The notes: a model not told the origin generated them from the sequence alone. A DNA stretch of 34,922 nt from an uncultured Bacteroidales bacterium (GCA_903946925.1 CAJAXK010000211.1:1-34922), one strand, 5' to 3'; counted from the first letter of the stretch, positions 8,376 through 18,153 are shown. Numbers and translations are program-made.

Positions 8376-9989
8376 TTAAACCACCTCTGCTTTTTTAAGA
8401 GCTTTGTGGTGCTTTACGGCTGTTTGGATACATTCGCGCCTTGGGATAATAACCGAAACCCCCGTGTATTCGAGCTCTTGTTTTAAAATACCAAGGTTTT
8501 TCTCATGATATTTTGGCGAAGGATCCAGAACGAAAATATGATCTTTTTCAACCCCAACGCCTATGCAAATATCTTCAATCCTTCCAAATGCCGATGAATC
8601 CTGCCCACCGGTCATAGCAGTGGTTTCATTATCCAGAATCATAATTGTTATTTGGTTTTTATCTTTCACACAATCAATTAGTCCGGTTATTCCGCTATGG
8701 GTAAAAGTGCTATCGCCGATTACAGCTACCGCCGGGAGCAGTCCGGCATCTGCTGCACCTTTGGCCATTGTAATTGAGGCACCCATATCAACACATGTAT
8801 TTATGGCGTCAAAAGGGTCGAGGGCGCCAAGCGTGTAGCAGCCAATATCCGAAAAAACCCTGCCTTTGCTCCATTTTTCAAGAGCTTCGTTCAATGCATT
8901 GTACGAATAAATATGAGGACAACCTTTACAGAGCGAAGGTGGCCTTCCGGCAACAATCGAAGGAATTTCTTTTCCACGTGTATCTTTTTTCCCAAGGGCA
9001 ACGGCAACTATATTCGGGTTTAGTTCACCATCGCGGGGAACGGTGCCATCCAATCGTCCAAGAATGGTTTTGCCATTATCCATGAAACCTTTGATTGCTT
9101 CTTCAACAACGGGATATCCTTCTTCGAGGATAAGCAGTTTTTCGCATGAATTGTAAATTTCGGACACCATTGCATGAGGCAAGGGATATTGCGCAATTTT
9201 TAGTACCGGAAATGGAATATGGCGGTCAGGATAATTTTCGAGTAAGTAGTTGTAAGCTATACCTGTAGTAATTATACCCATGCTTTTATCTTCACCATCG
9301 GTAAAAACGTTGAAACCCGATTCTGATGCATATTTTTCAAATTCGGTTTGCTTTTGCAACAAGCTTTTATATTGGCGGCGGGCATTTGCTGGCAAAAGGA
9401 TAAATTGCCTTGGATTATCCGGTAGCCGGATTTCGTTTTGCTTACGGGTGGGTTTACGTAAAATACCTGCCCGTGAATGGGCCAAACGGGTAGTGATGCG
9501 CATTAAAACAGGAACTCCCAGCTTTTCCGACATATCGAAACCATAAAAAACCATATCATAAGCATCTTGCTGATTGGTTGGTTCCAAAACGGGAAGCAAA
9601 GCAAATTTGCCATACACGCGTGAGTCCTGTTCATTTTGCGATGAGTGCATCGAAGGGTCGTCAGCAGATACCACAATCAAACCACCATTTGCACCGGTAA
9701 TTGCTGAATTCATAAATACATCGGCAGCAACGTTAAGCCCGACATGTTTCATGCAAACCATGGTCCGCTTTCCTGCATACGACATTCCGAGTGCAGATTC
9801 CATTGCAGTTTTTTCATTCGTTGACCAGCCTGCCCTGATTTTCCCGGATTTTGCTTCCTTCGATTGCATTACATATTCAGTAATTTCGGTCGAGGGTGTA
9901 CCTGGATATGCGTAAATGCCTGACATCCCTGCATCTATAGCAGCTTGGGCAATAGCTTCGTCGCCAAGCAACATTAATTTTTGGTCCAT
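8376..9989 (-). CDS. iorA: Indolepyruvate:ferredoxin oxidoreductase, alpha subunit (short form)
   Basis: This 537-residue catalytic subunit has an N-terminal pyrimidine-binding domain (GIYAYPGTPSTEI, then KTAMESALGMSYAGKRTM). The C-terminal thiamine-diphosphate domain carries CKGCPH near residue 353 and the TPP motif GDSTFTHSG to LDNETTAMTGG at about 425-460. Archaeal IorA is roughly 100 residues longer because it ends in a two-cluster ferredoxin domain. Here the protein stops after RRECIQTAVKH and a short basic tail, with no CxxCxxC cluster, so electrons must go straight from the enzyme to an external carrier. Short forms seem usual in Bacteroidota, from memory. It is followed by iorB. A good promoter lies 33 bp upstream. 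Confidence 0.94.
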   Translation of the reverse strand: MDQKLMLLGDEAIAQAAIDAGMSGIYAYPGTPSTEITEYVMQSKEAKSGKIRAGWSTNEKTAMESALGMSYAGKRTMVCMKHVGLNVAADVFMNSAITGANGGLIVVSADDPSMHSSQNEQDSRVYGKFALLPVLEPTNQQDAYDMVFYGFDMSEKLGVPVLMRITTRLAHSRAGILRKPTRKQNEIRLPDNPRQFILLPANARRQYKSLLQKQTEFEKYASESGFNVFTDGEDKSMGIITTGIAYNYLLENYPDRHIPFPVLKIAQYPLPHAMVSEIYNSCEKLLILEEGYPVVEEAIKGFMDNGKTILGRLDGTVPRDGELNPNIVAVALGKKDTRGKEIPSIVAGRPPSLCKGCPHIYSYNALNEALEKWSKGRVFSDIGCYTLGALDPFDAINTCVDMGASITMAKGAADAGLLPAVAVIGDSTFTHSGITGLIDCVKDKNQITIMILDNETTAMTGGQDSSAFGRIEDICIGVGVEKDHIFVLDPSPKYHEKNLGILKQELEYTGVSVIIPRRECIQTAVKHHKALKKAEVV

Positions 9990-10400
9990 ATTGTTAGTTT
10001 TTTAACAGCACTATTTATGGCACAAACCTACATGAATTGAACCTTATTAACAAGCACTTTTAAAAATAATAGTACAAAAAATCTGAATAGCGGCAGCAAC
10101 ATTAGCAGAAGAAAATTGGATGTTTTGAACACCCTTGCATTTCAGGTGTTTATTGGTTATTCCCTTTGAAGACTCAAAATAAATTATCGGTTTTTTTAAG
10201 GGAATCAGTAAGTAGCAAGCCGTAAATGTGTTTTTTCCACCTTCTACCTGATTGAGGTTAATGAAAGTACTTGAAGGAAATTAGTGATGTTTTTGTAGGT
10301 TAGAAGGTCGTTTTTACGAAGGGTTTTGACTGTAATCTGCCGAAATTTATTTCCCTTGCAAAAAATAGAATTACAACAATTACCCAAAAAGCAGCCTGTT
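9990..10400. other. Intergenic space between divergent iorA and the AcpH-like gene
   Basis: This space holds the iorA promoter near its left end and otherwise AT-rich sequence in which I see no gene, repeat or hairpin. The frame of the right-hand gene stays open back to a TTG at 10326, but family length argues that this part is leader rather than coding. Confidence 0.5.
10023..10053 (-). promoter_or_regulatory. iorA promoter (Bacteroidota -33/-7)
   Basis: On the minus strand TAGGTTTG (10023-10030) is an exact TAnnTTTG box. A TTG (10051-10053) lies 20 bp upstream, the expected spacing. The leader to the iorA ATG would be about 28 nt. Confidence 0.65.
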
Positions 10401-10982
10401 TTGAATTATTTAGCACACCTTTTTCTTGCCGGAAACCATCCTGAAACCATTTTGGGTAACTTTATTGCCGATCATGTTAAAGGCAGCAATATTTTAAATT
10501 TTTCCGAAAAAACCAGGAACGGAATAGCCATGCATAGGGCTATTGATGCTTTTACCGATCAACATCCCGTTGTAAAACAGAGTATATTGCGGTTACGCAG
10601 CGATTTTAGCAAATATTCGGGTGTGATAGTTGATATGTATTACGATCATTTTCTTTCGGCTAATTGGGAAGAATATTCTGGTATCGACATCCACACTTTT
10701 ACCAAATCAAGGTACGATGTTTTAAATTCATTTCAAACCATTCTTCCTTCACGTTCGGCTAAGCTGCTTTATTTTATGGAAAAGCAGAACTGGTTGCTTT
10801 CGTATGGTAGTTTGGACGGGATGCAACAAGCTTTTAACGGCATGTCGAGGCGCACAACCTTTGAATCAAAAATGGAATTGGCGGTTGGAAACCTCGAAGC
10901 CGGATATTTGGAATTTAAACATGAATTCAGTTTGTTTTTTCCTGATTTGCAACAATATGTAAAAAATAATTTCGAGGTATAG
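10401..10982 (+). CDS. AcpH-like acyl carrier protein phosphodiesterase (DUF479)
   Basis: Read from the TTG at 10401, the protein is 193 residues, the length of E. coli AcpH. It begins directly with the family's N-terminal signature NYLAHLFLAGNHPETILGNF, followed by IADHVKG. Other hallmarks are the His/Asp-rich metal-dependent hydrolase motifs HRAIDAFTDQHP and VDMYYDHFLSANW. The family removes 4'-phosphopantetheine from holo-ACP in the cytoplasm. The frame extends upstream to another TTG at 10326, adding 25 residues with no family counterpart, so I prefer 10401. No ATG fits. It faces citrate synthase and shares a bidirectional terminator with it. Substrate specificity outside gamma-proteobacteria is poorly established, so the ACP substrate is an inference. 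Confidence 0.85.
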   Translation: MNYLAHLFLAGNHPETILGNFIADHVKGSNILNFSEKTRNGIAMHRAIDAFTDQHPVVKQSILRLRSDFSKYSGVIVDMYYDHFLSANWEEYSGIDIHTFTKSRYDVLNSFQTILPSRSAKLLYFMEKQNWLLSYGSLDGMQQAFNGMSRRTTFESKMELAVGNLEAGYLEFKHEFSLFFPDLQQYVKNNFEV

Positions 10983-10989
10983 AAGAATT

Positions 10990-11022
10990 AAAAAAGCCAC
11001 CCTGATATTGAGTGGCTTTTTT
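10990..11022. terminator. Bidirectional intrinsic terminator
   Basis: The stem AAAAAAGCCAC/GTGGCTTTTTT is perfect over 11 bp with an 11-nt loop. A T-tract on either strand lets it stop both the AcpH-like gene (plus) and citrate synthase (minus). Confidence 0.9.
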
Positions 11023-11041
11023 CAAATCATATAACAGAATT

Positions 11042-12370
11042 TTAATCCTCAATAATTACTTCCTTGCCTGCTGCAATATCTTCGAGAATGGCTGTGGTTA
11101 TTGACTTAGGCCTTTCCAAAGGATAACCAAGTGCACGATCCCAAATAAGATTGGCAGTGATACCTATTGCGCGTCCTATACCAAACAGTACGGTGTAAAA
11201 ATCGTATTCCTTTACACCATAATGCCATTGTATAACACCTGATTGGGCATCAACATTTGGCCATGGATTTTTAGCTTTGCCCTGGGCAAGTAAAATATCA
11301 GGCACCACTTTATACAACATATCTGTATATTTGAACATCAGATCGTCCTTCATGTGGATGGTCGCGAAATTGTGCTGCAAGGTATATCGTGGATCGGTTT
11401 TGCGTAATACGGCATGTCCGTAACCGGGTATTACCTGTCCTGATTTTAGCGTATCCCAAACAAATTTCTTCATATCTTCTTCGGTTGGTTCACGGTCTTC
11501 CATTTTTTCAATAACACCCTGAAGCCATCTGAGCACTTCCTGGTTGGCAAGTCCATGCAAAGGACCAGCTAATCCATTAACCATGGCGGCGATGCTCAAG
11601 TAAATATCTGATAACGAACTGGAAACCAAATGGCCTGTGTGTGCACTAACATTACCGCCTTCATGGTCGGCATGAATAATAAAGTGCATACGGCTTACAT
11701 CATCATAAGGTTTGCCGATTCCCATCATGTGGGCGAAGTTTGCACCAAAATCGAGGTATGGATTCGATTGTATCCTTTTGCCATCGCGATAAAGCTTAGC
11801 GTAAATATAGGTAGCAATTTCAGGCATCTTTGCCAAAAGGTTCAATGCATCCTCATAAGTAGGATCCCAATAATCAAGCTTATGCAATTTGCCCGAAGCA
11901 TATTTTTTAGCAAACAGCGATTCTCTCTGCAAAGTTGTGATTACGGCCGAAAATATCGCCATCGGATGGCTGCAGCATGGCATTCCATCAATAACTTCGT
12001 AAACATACCTTGGCAGGATGCGGCGTTTGTTAAATTCATCAATTACATCCTGTAATTCTTCTTCGTTTGGGATATCACCGGTAACAAGCAGGTAAAAAAG
12101 ACCTTCAACATAAGGCATTTCAGCACCTTTAGGCTTAGGTAGTTTTTCAAACACTTCCGGAAGTGTGAGGCCACGGTACCTAATGCCCTCATTTGGATCG
12201 AGGTACGAAATATCGGTGAGTAAAACTTTTACTCCGCGCATTCCACCAATAACCTGACCTATGGTTACCTGATCGATAACCACATGCCCATGTTCTTTAA
12301 GCAGTTTTTCAGTACGTGGGCGCCAGGCCAATATTTTCTCGTGTAGTCTGTCTTTTAGTCTGAATGACAT
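11042..12370 (-). CDS. Citrate synthase, mitochondrial-type
   Basis: This 442-residue enzyme condenses oxaloacetate with acetyl-CoA to citrate, the first step of the oxidative TCA branch. It belongs to the eukaryotic mitochondrial-like lineage rather than the GltA type, as shown by the block GPLHGLANQEVLRWLQ and by NPWPNVDAQSGV. The catalytic triad is complete: H272 (PLHG), H319 (PGYGHA) and D374 (NVDAQSG), equivalent to pig H274, H320 and D375. Substrate-binding HADHEGGNVSAHTGH is also present. It lies 218 bp downstream of icd on the same strand, so the two TCA enzymes probably form a unit; a separate promoter in the gap was not identified. The terminator follows the stop codon closely. Confidence 0.96.
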   Translation of the reverse strand: MSFRLKDRLHEKILAWRPRTEKLLKEHGHVVIDQVTIGQVIGGMRGVKVLLTDISYLDPNEGIRYRGLTLPEVFEKLPKPKGAEMPYVEGLFYLLVTGDIPNEEELQDVIDEFNKRRILPRYVYEVIDGMPCCSHPMAIFSAVITTLQRESLFAKKYASGKLHKLDYWDPTYEDALNLLAKMPEIATYIYAKLYRDGKRIQSNPYLDFGANFAHMMGIGKPYDDVSRMHFIIHADHEGGNVSAHTGHLVSSSLSDIYLSIAAMVNGLAGPLHGLANQEVLRWLQGVIEKMEDREPTEEDMKKFVWDTLKSGQVIPGYGHAVLRKTDPRYTLQHNFATIHMKDDLMFKYTDMLYKVVPDILLAQGKAKNPWPNVDAQSGVIQWHYGVKEYDFYTVLFGIGRAIGITANLIWDRALGYPLERPKSITTAILEDIAAGKEVIIED

Positions 12371-12588
12371 GGTATTATTTATTAAATGTTTGTAATGGAA
12401 GATAATTGCTTGTAAAGAACTGGTTATTTTTTATTTGACTTCATTATTATTAGGTATGTTTTTTAACCTGGTTTAATCCAAAAGGTACAGATTGCAAATT
12501 GCGATTTATTTTCTGCAGATTATATTTGTCAACCGTAATTCGTACATCGTAAATAGATATCAAACCCGACATTATGGACAGACCCTAT

Positions 12589-13854
12589 TTACATATTCTT
12601 AATCATTTCAGTCCCAAATTCAGAGGTTTTCAACTTGGTTGCACCTTCCATCAGCCTGTGAAAATCGTAAGTAACAGTTTTGTTGGCAATGGTCTTTTCC
12701 ATCGAATCGTAAATGAGTTGTGCAACTTCGTTCCATCCAAGGTACTCGAACATCAGTGCTCCTGAAAGTATTACCGAACCTGGGTTTACCTGATCCAAAT
12801 CAGCATATTTTGGTGCTGTGCCATGGGTAGCTTCAAAAATGGCAAAACCATTTTGATAATTAATATTGGCACCCGGAGCAATTCCAATACCGCCAACCAT
12901 TGCAGCCAAAGCATCCGAAATATAATCGCCATTAAGGTTCAGCGTTGCAATAACCGAATATTCGTCGGGACGAAGCAAAATTTGCTGTAGGAAAGCATCG
13001 GCAATAACATCTTTTACTATTATTTTACCTTCGGCAACAGCTTTTTGCTGTGCTGCTTCCGCTGCTTCGCGGCCTTGCTCGGCAGCTATGCGGTCGTATT
13101 GTGCCCAGGTAAAAGTTTTGTCGCCATATTCGCGTTCAACAAGTGCATAACCCCATTGTTTGAATGCACCTTCGGTAAACTTCATAATGTTCCCTTTGTG
13201 TACAATGGTAAGCGAAGGGAGTTTATGGCTAATAGTGTATTCTATTGCGGCCCTAACCAGTCTTTCGGTGCCTTCGAGTGAAACAGGTTTAATACCAATT
13301 GACGAGGTTTTAGGAAACCTGATTTTTGAAACACCCATTTCGTTTACAAGAAAACCGATAATTTTATCAGCTTCGGGTGTACCATGCATGTATTCGATTC
13401 CCGCATAAATATCTTCGGTATTTTCGCGAAAAATATGCATATCCACCTTATCGGGCCTTTTTACAGGGCTGGGAACTCCCTGAAACCAGCGTACCGGCCG
13501 CAGGCATACATAAAGGTCGAGTATTTGGCGGAGCGCAACATTCAGCGAGCGTATTCCTCCGCCAACAGGGGTTGTAAGTGGTCCTTTTATGCCAACCAGA
13601 TACTCTTTAAACGCTTCAAGTGTTTCATCTGGAAGCCAGTTGCCGGTTGTAGAAAATGCTTTTTCGCCAGCAAGTACTTCTTTCCACATTATTTTACGTT
13701 TGCCGCTATATGCTTTTTCAACGGCAGCATCAAAAACCCGCACGGATGCATGCCAAATATCTGGACCTGTCCCATCTCCAATTATAAATGGTATAATCGG
13801 AAAATCAGGCACTTGTAAACTTCCATTTTCAAAAATAATCTTACCTGTACTCAT
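12589..13854 (-). CDS. icd: Isocitrate dehydrogenase (NADP+), homodimeric bacterial type
   Basis: This 421-residue enzyme oxidatively decarboxylates isocitrate to 2-oxoglutarate. The substrate loop is intact ([14 protein letters not shown]103 corresponds to the E. coli phosphorylation serine S113). The metal-binding aspartates are D310 and D314 in [17 protein letters not shown] rather than NAD use is read from K349-Y350 in HGTAPKYAD, equivalent to E. coli K344-Y345. No aceK is seen, so the serine need not be regulated. A near-consensus -7 box (TATCTTTA, minus strand, 13890-13897) would give a 30-nt leader. It is followed by citrate synthase, which together supply 2-oxoglutarate and NADPH. Confidence 0.97.
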   Translation of the reverse strand: MSTGKIIFENGSLQVPDFPIIPFIIGDGTGPDIWHASVRVFDAAVEKAYSGKRKIMWKEVLAGEKAFSTTGNWLPDETLEAFKEYLVGIKGPLTTPVGGGIRSLNVALRQILDLYVCLRPVRWFQGVPSPVKRPDKVDMHIFRENTEDIYAGIEYMHGTPEADKIIGFLVNEMGVSKIRFPKTSSIGIKPVSLEGTERLVRAAIEYTISHKLPSLTIVHKGNIMKFTEGAFKQWGYALVEREYGDKTFTWAQYDRIAAEQGREAAEAAQQKAVAEGKIIVKDVIADAFLQQILLRPDEYSVIATLNLNGDYISDALAAMVGGIGIAPGANINYQNGFAIFEATHGTAPKYADLDQVNPGSVILSGALMFEYLGWNEVAQLIYDSMEKTIANKTVTYDFHRLMEGATKLKTSEFGTEMIKNM

Positions 13855-14007
13855 TCTTTTTTATGTTTTTTAAAGGATTTATTTCTTTGTAAAGATAGAA
13901 AAAACATTCAATTACCTAAATATATCAGAAAAATGTTTTTGTTTTTTTACGATAGGTTTTTATTGAGGTTGGTTGAAGTAAAAATGCTTTGTTTTGCCTG
14001 TTATACC

Positions 14008-14015
14008 TATATTTG
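14008..14015 (+). promoter_or_regulatory. -7 box for the TonB-dependent receptor gene
   Basis: TATATTTG is an exact TAnnTTTG box, 32 bp before the ATG at 14048. It lies inside the stretch that an earlier in-frame TTG (13994) would make coding, which supports the ATG as the true start. A TTTG at 13988-13991 is closer than the usual -33 spacing. Confidence 0.6.
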
Positions 14016-14047
14016 CAGCATTAATACAACAATCACAAACAGGGCTT

Positions 14048-16378
14048 ATGTTATCTCGTATCAAAATTTTAATTAGTTTATCCCTTTTCCTTTTTGCATT
14101 TGCAGGCACGGCATTTTCTCAGCAGGGTGTTGTTCGGGGGTTTGTGTTTGAAAAAGAAAGTGGGGAACCTGCACTTTTCACCAGTGTTTACCTGGCAGGC
14201 ACAACAATTGGTGCCGTTACCGATATAAATGGATACTTTACAATTACAAAAGTGCCGGATGGCAACCATACACTTGTTGTAACTTTTTTGGGTTTCGATA
14301 CTTTAAAGGAGAATATCTCAATTAGCGGAAATACGATTTTATCGAAAAAATATTTTTTGTCTAAAGCCGCCATTGTACTGCAAGGGGTAAGTATTTCTGC
14401 CGAGCATACTGAGCAACGCTCCGAAACACGGACTTCTGTTGTAAAAGTAACCCCAAAACAAATTAAACAAATCCCTGCCATTGGTGGCCAAGCCGATTTG
14501 GCCCAATATCTTCAGGTTTTGCCTGGCGTGGTATTTACAGGCGATCAGGGTGGTCAGTTGTACATAAGAGGTGGATCGCCCATACAAAATAAAGTTCAAC
14601 TTGATGGGATGGTAGTGTATAACCCATTTCATTCCATTGGTCTATTTTCGGTTTTCGAAACTGATATCCTCCGAACGGCAGATATATATTCAGGTGGTTT
14701 CGGGGCCGAAATGGGAGGGAGGATTTCGTCGGTTATGGATTTGACAACCCGCGATGGCAATAAAAAGCGTTTTGCCGGCAAAGTGGGAGCAAGTACTTTT
14801 GGAGCAAAAATCCTGTTAGAAGGGCCGGTTGTTAAGCAAAAAAATGATAATGGCGGCAGTTCCTCGTTTATTTTGTCGTATAAAAATTCCTACCTCGAAC
14901 AAAGTTCCAAAATTTTATACACCTATATTGATGAGGACGGTTTGCCTTTCAATTATAGCGATTTTTATGGAAAGTTGTCGGTAAACAGTTCGAATGGCAG
15001 CCGGATAAACTTTTTTGGCTTTTCTTATAACGATAGGGCCACATACAAGGCTGTTTCGCAATATGCATGGGATGCTGCGGGTGGGGGGACAAATTTTGTG
15101 ATAATCCCTGGTGGAAGCCCTGTTTTGATTGACGGCAATTTATCCTATTCGGGTTATAAAATTTCGTTGGAGGAAACTAATCAGCCACCTCGTACAAGTA
15201 GTATAAACGGGTTTAATGCAGGATTTAACATTACCTACTTTTTAGGGAAAGACCAACTCAAATTTGGTTTCGAGATGCTTGGTTTTGCCACCGATTTTAA
15301 ATACACCAACAGCGCAAGCATTACAATTTCGCAAACCCAGTTTACCTCCGAAATAGCACCTTTTATTACCTATAAATTATCCCGCGACAAATGGTTGGTC
15401 GAGCCAGGGATTAGGTTGCAATATTACGCATCGTTATCAAATACATCCTTGGAACCGCGGCTGGCGGTAAAATTTCTTGCCAACGATAAGCTTAGGTTCA
15501 AATTTGCTGGAGGGTTTTATTCCCAAAACCTGATTTCGGCCAATAGCGACCGCGATGTGGTTAACTTATTTTATGGCTTCCTTTCGGGATCCGACGAAAT
15601 CCAGGACGAATTTGATGGCAAGCCACTAAAACATAAGCTTCAAAAATCGCAGCATCTAATACTCGGCGTTGAGGTTGAACCCGTAAATCATGTTACCCTG
15701 AATATAGAAGCATACTATAAAAACTTTTCGCAGCTTACCAATATTAACCGGAACAAATTGTTTGAGGATAAACCACCTTATAACGATATGTCGTCGCCAA
15801 GCTATAAACCTGAATACCTCCGCAAGGATTTTATAGTGGAAATCGGGGATGCAGAAGGTTTGGATTTTTCGTTTAAATACGACTACAAAAAGATTTATTT
15901 GTGGGCAGTTTATTCACTGGCTTATGTTCACAGGTACGATGGCTTGCAAAATTATGTGCCTCATTACGACAGGCGACATAATATAAACTTGTTGGCGACC
16001 TATAAATTCGGTAAACTCGATTTATGGGATATAACCGCACGTTGGAACTATGGTTCGGGGTTCCCATTTACACAAACCCAAGGTTTTTACGAATCGCTCA
16101 CTTTCCCAAATGGGATGCAAAGCGATTTAACCACTGAAAATGGGGAACTTAGTATAATTTATGCCGATTACAATGCAGGTAGGCTTTCATCGTATCACAG
16201 GCTGGATTTTGGGGTTACCCGGAAATTTAACCTGAGCGAAACTTCAATTTTAGAAGGAAACATAACTGTTACCAATGTTTACGACCGCAACAATATCTTT
16301 TATGTTGACCGAATTTCGAACGAAAGGGTTTATCAATTGCCTATTATGCCAAGTATTGGCATAAATTGGTCGTTCTAA
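14048..16378 (+). CDS. TonB-dependent outer-membrane receptor with carboxypeptidase-regulatory-like N-domain
   Basis: Read from the ATG at 14048, this is a 776-residue outer-membrane protein. It has a signal peptide (LSRIKILISLSLFLFAFAGT, cleaved near FSQQ) and a beta-sandwich CarboxypepD_reg-like domain at about 30-110 (VVRGFVFEKESGEPALFTSV). The plug domain follows at about 120-235 (LAQYLQVLPGVVFTGDQGG, LYIRGGSP, VQLDGMVVYNPFH). The rest is a beta-barrel ending in the aromatic strand SIGINWSF typical of outer-membrane proteins. Such receptors import ligands too large for porins using TonB energy. It is shorter than SusC proteins and no SusD partner is adjacent, so a glycan-utilisation role is not supported; the ligand is unknown. 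A terminator follows. Confidence 0.92.
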   Translation: MLSRIKILISLSLFLFAFAGTAFSQQGVVRGFVFEKESGEPALFTSVYLAGTTIGAVTDINGYFTITKVPDGNHTLVVTFLGFDTLKENISISGNTILSKKYFLSKAAIVLQGVSISAEHTEQRSETRTSVVKVTPKQIKQIPAIGGQADLAQYLQVLPGVVFTGDQGGQLYIRGGSPIQNKVQLDGMVVYNPFHSIGLFSVFETDILRTADIYSGGFGAEMGGRISSVMDLTTRDGNKKRFAGKVGASTFGAKILLEGPVVKQKNDNGGSSSFILSYKNSYLEQSSKILYTYIDEDGLPFNYSDFYGKLSVNSSNGSRINFFGFSYNDRATYKAVSQYAWDAAGGGTNFVIIPGGSPVLIDGNLSYSGYKISLEETNQPPRTSSINGFNAGFNITYFLGKDQLKFGFEMLGFATDFKYTNSASITISQTQFTSEIAPFITYKLSRDKWLVEPGIRLQYYASLSNTSLEPRLAVKFLANDKLRFKFAGGFYSQNLISANSDRDVVNLFYGFLSGSDEIQDEFDGKPLKHKLQKSQHLILGVEVEPVNHVTLNIEAYYKNFSQLTNINRNKLFEDKPPYNDMSSPSYKPEYLRKDFIVEIGDAEGLDFSFKYDYKKIYLWAVYSLAYVHRYDGLQNYVPHYDRRHNINLLATYKFGKLDLWDITARWNYGSGFPFTQTQGFYESLTFPNGMQSDLTTENGELSIIYADYNAGRLSSYHRLDFGVTRKFNLSETSILEGNITVTNVYDRNNIFYVDRISNERVYQLPIMPSIGINWSF

Positions 16379-16471
16379 TGTTTGCATATCTGGTGTAAAG
16401 TAGCGAAACCCTAAGTTTTAAAGCACACTAATACGCAGCAAGAACAAGGAAGCTGTTTATGCAATTATAAA

Positions 16472-16511
16472 AATTACAGGAAGTTAGCACAATTCCTACC
16501 TTCCTGTAATT
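16472..16511. terminator. Bidirectional hairpin between the receptor gene and dtd
   Basis: AATTACAGGAAG (16472-16483) pairs perfectly with CTTCCTGTAATT (16500-16511) across a 16-nt loop. A-rich and T-rich flanks suit termination of both converging genes. Confidence 0.75.
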
Positions 16512-16527
16512 ATTTCTTTCTTAATGC

Positions 16528-16980
16528 TTATTCCCTGTTTTTGGAATCAATAAAAATAGTTACCGGGCCATCATTCACCAAATTAATGCTCATATCGGCG
16601 CCAAATTTTCCCGTTACTACCTTACATTCAGTCTTTTGTTCAATGGATTCGATAAAAGAATTATAGATCGGTTGTGCAAATTCTGGCCTTGCAGCTTTTA
16701 AGAACGATGGCCGTGTGCCTCTGCGGATACTGGCATGGAGGGTAAATTGGCTTACAACCATAACTTCGCCACCGATATCACGGATATCAAGGTTCATGGC
16801 CCCAAGATCATCATCAAAAATCCTTAACGCGGCAATTTTTGAAGTGATCCATTCCAAATCATCGGGGGTATCGGCTTCATCAATGCCCAAAAGTATTAAA
16901 TACCCATAACCAATGCGGTTATACTCCTGTCCTTCTATACTTAGAATACACGATGTTACCCTTTGAATAACTACTCTCAT
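16528..16980 (-). CDS. dtd: D-aminoacyl-tRNA deacylase
   Basis: This 150-residue protein is standard length. It hydrolyses D-amino acids wrongly attached to tRNA (and glycine from tRNA-Ala), recycling the tRNA in the cytoplasm. Both active-site motifs are present: SQFTL at 77-81 and NDGPVT at 136-141 (the family's NxGPxT, with the Gly-Pro pair that enforces chirality). The N-terminus MRVVIQRVTS is also diagnostic. It starts 40 bp after rsgA on the same strand and is almost certainly co-transcribed. It stands opposite the receptor gene across a terminator. Confidence 0.97.
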   Translation of the reverse strand: MRVVIQRVTSCILSIEGQEYNRIGYGYLILLGIDEADTPDDLEWITSKIAALRIFDDDLGAMNLDIRDIGGEVMVVSQFTLHASIRRGTRPSFLKAARPEFAQPIYNSFIESIEQKTECKVVTGKFGADMSINLVNDGPVTIFIDSKNRE

Positions 16981-17020
16981 AAGTTTATATTTGTTATTTT
17001 GTTAATTAATTACTTCCATT

Positions 17021-17953
17021 TTATTCATAATCAGTCATATCAAGGTTTTCATCATTGAGCAAACCTAAATAATTATGATACCGTTCCTGATTTATTGAAC
17101 CTTTGTCCAAAGCGGTTTTAACAGCGCACCCAGGTTCGTGAACATGTGTGCAGTTATTGTACCTGCAATTGTGTAGCAAGGCCCTGAATTCCGGGAACCT
17201 TTCTGCAATCTCTTGGCTTTCAAAGTGTACCAACCCAAACTCCTTAATGCCAGGTGTGTCGATCATATACCCTCCAAACGATAAAGGATGCATTTCTGCA
17301 AATGTTGTTGTATGCATTCCTTTATTGTGGTAAGATGAAATTTCACCTGTTTTTATCGAAAGCCCTGAGTCAATCGAATTTATTAAAGCTGATTTGCCTA
17401 CGCCGGAGTGGCCTGCAAACAAGTTTACCTTGTTACAAAGTACTGAACGAAGTTCTTCAACGCCAGTGCCTATCAGGGCAGAAACCAAAAACGTGGGATA
17501 GCCTAACGAGGCATACAACTTCATAAGGCTTTCGCACCGCAAATGGGCTTCGGCAGTATAAATATCGGATTTATTGAAAATTACTGCTGCCGGGATATGA
17601 TATGCTTCGGCGGTAACAAGCAACCTGTCGATAAAACCGGTAGATGTGCGCGGCAGCATGATGCTTGCCACAATATAAAGCCGATCGATGTTTGATGCGA
17701 TGATGTGGGCTGATTTTGAAAGGTTTATCGAGCGTCGTACAATGTAATTGGCACGAGGGGCAATTGCTGTGATTATGCCATTTTCGCCTGTGCCTTCGGG
17801 TTTAAAATCAACGTGGTCGCCAACGGCAACTGGGTTTGTGGTACGGATGCCATGAATACGGAATTGACCTTTAAGCCTGCAATTACAAAGCTTTTTGTCG
17901 TCCGTCATTACAATGTACCAGCTTCCTGTTGATTTTACTACGATACCTTTCAC
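17021..17953 (-). CDS. rsgA: Ribosome small subunit-dependent GTPase A
   Basis: This 310-residue circularly permuted GTPase checks late 30S ribosome assembly. The N-terminal OB-fold is at about 1-70. The GTPase motifs appear in permuted order: G4 NKSD (127-130), G5 SAL (158-160), G1 GHSGVGKS (181-188) and G3 DTPG (232-235). The C-terminal zinc finger is complete: C263, C268, H270 and C276. It leads the rsgA-dtd unit. A candidate -7 box (TATTTTTG, minus strand) is at 18016-18023, with a leader of about 55-63 nt; no matching -33 was found. Confidence 0.97.
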   Translation of the reverse strand: MKGIVVKSTGSWYIVMTDDKKLCNCRLKGQFRIHGIRTTNPVAVGDHVDFKPEGTGENGIITAIAPRANYIVRRSINLSKSAHIIASNIDRLYIVASIMLPRTSTGFIDRLLVTAEAYHIPAAVIFNKSDIYTAEAHLRCESLMKLYASLGYPTFLVSALIGTGVEELRSVLCNKVNLFAGHSGVGKSALINSIDSGLSIKTGEISSYHNKGMHTTTFAEMHPLSFGGYMIDTPGIKEFGLVHFESQEIAERFPEFRALLHNCRYNNCTHVHEPGCAVKTALDKGSINQERYHNYLGLLNDENLDMTDYE

Positions 17954-18153
17954 CGTGGATTTTTAGAAACATCATATTCAACCACAAATATTTTAATCAG
18001 CATTTTTGTTTGTGGCAAAAATAATCTTTGTAAAATTAGCGTATTTTAGTCAAACAAAGGCAAAAAAGCTTCATTTATTAGGCATATCTAAAATTTTCCT
18101 GATTTTGAAGGCAAATAAACATGATTCATAAAGGCCCAATCATAAATTATTCC

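Noticed and set aside
11630-12055. 141-codon open frame antisense to citrate synthase
   Set aside because: The opposite strand encodes an intact enzyme with its full catalytic triad; this frame shows no family features.
13384-13818. 144-codon open frame antisense to icd
   Set aside because: It shadows the N-terminal half of isocitrate dehydrogenase and has no supporting motif.
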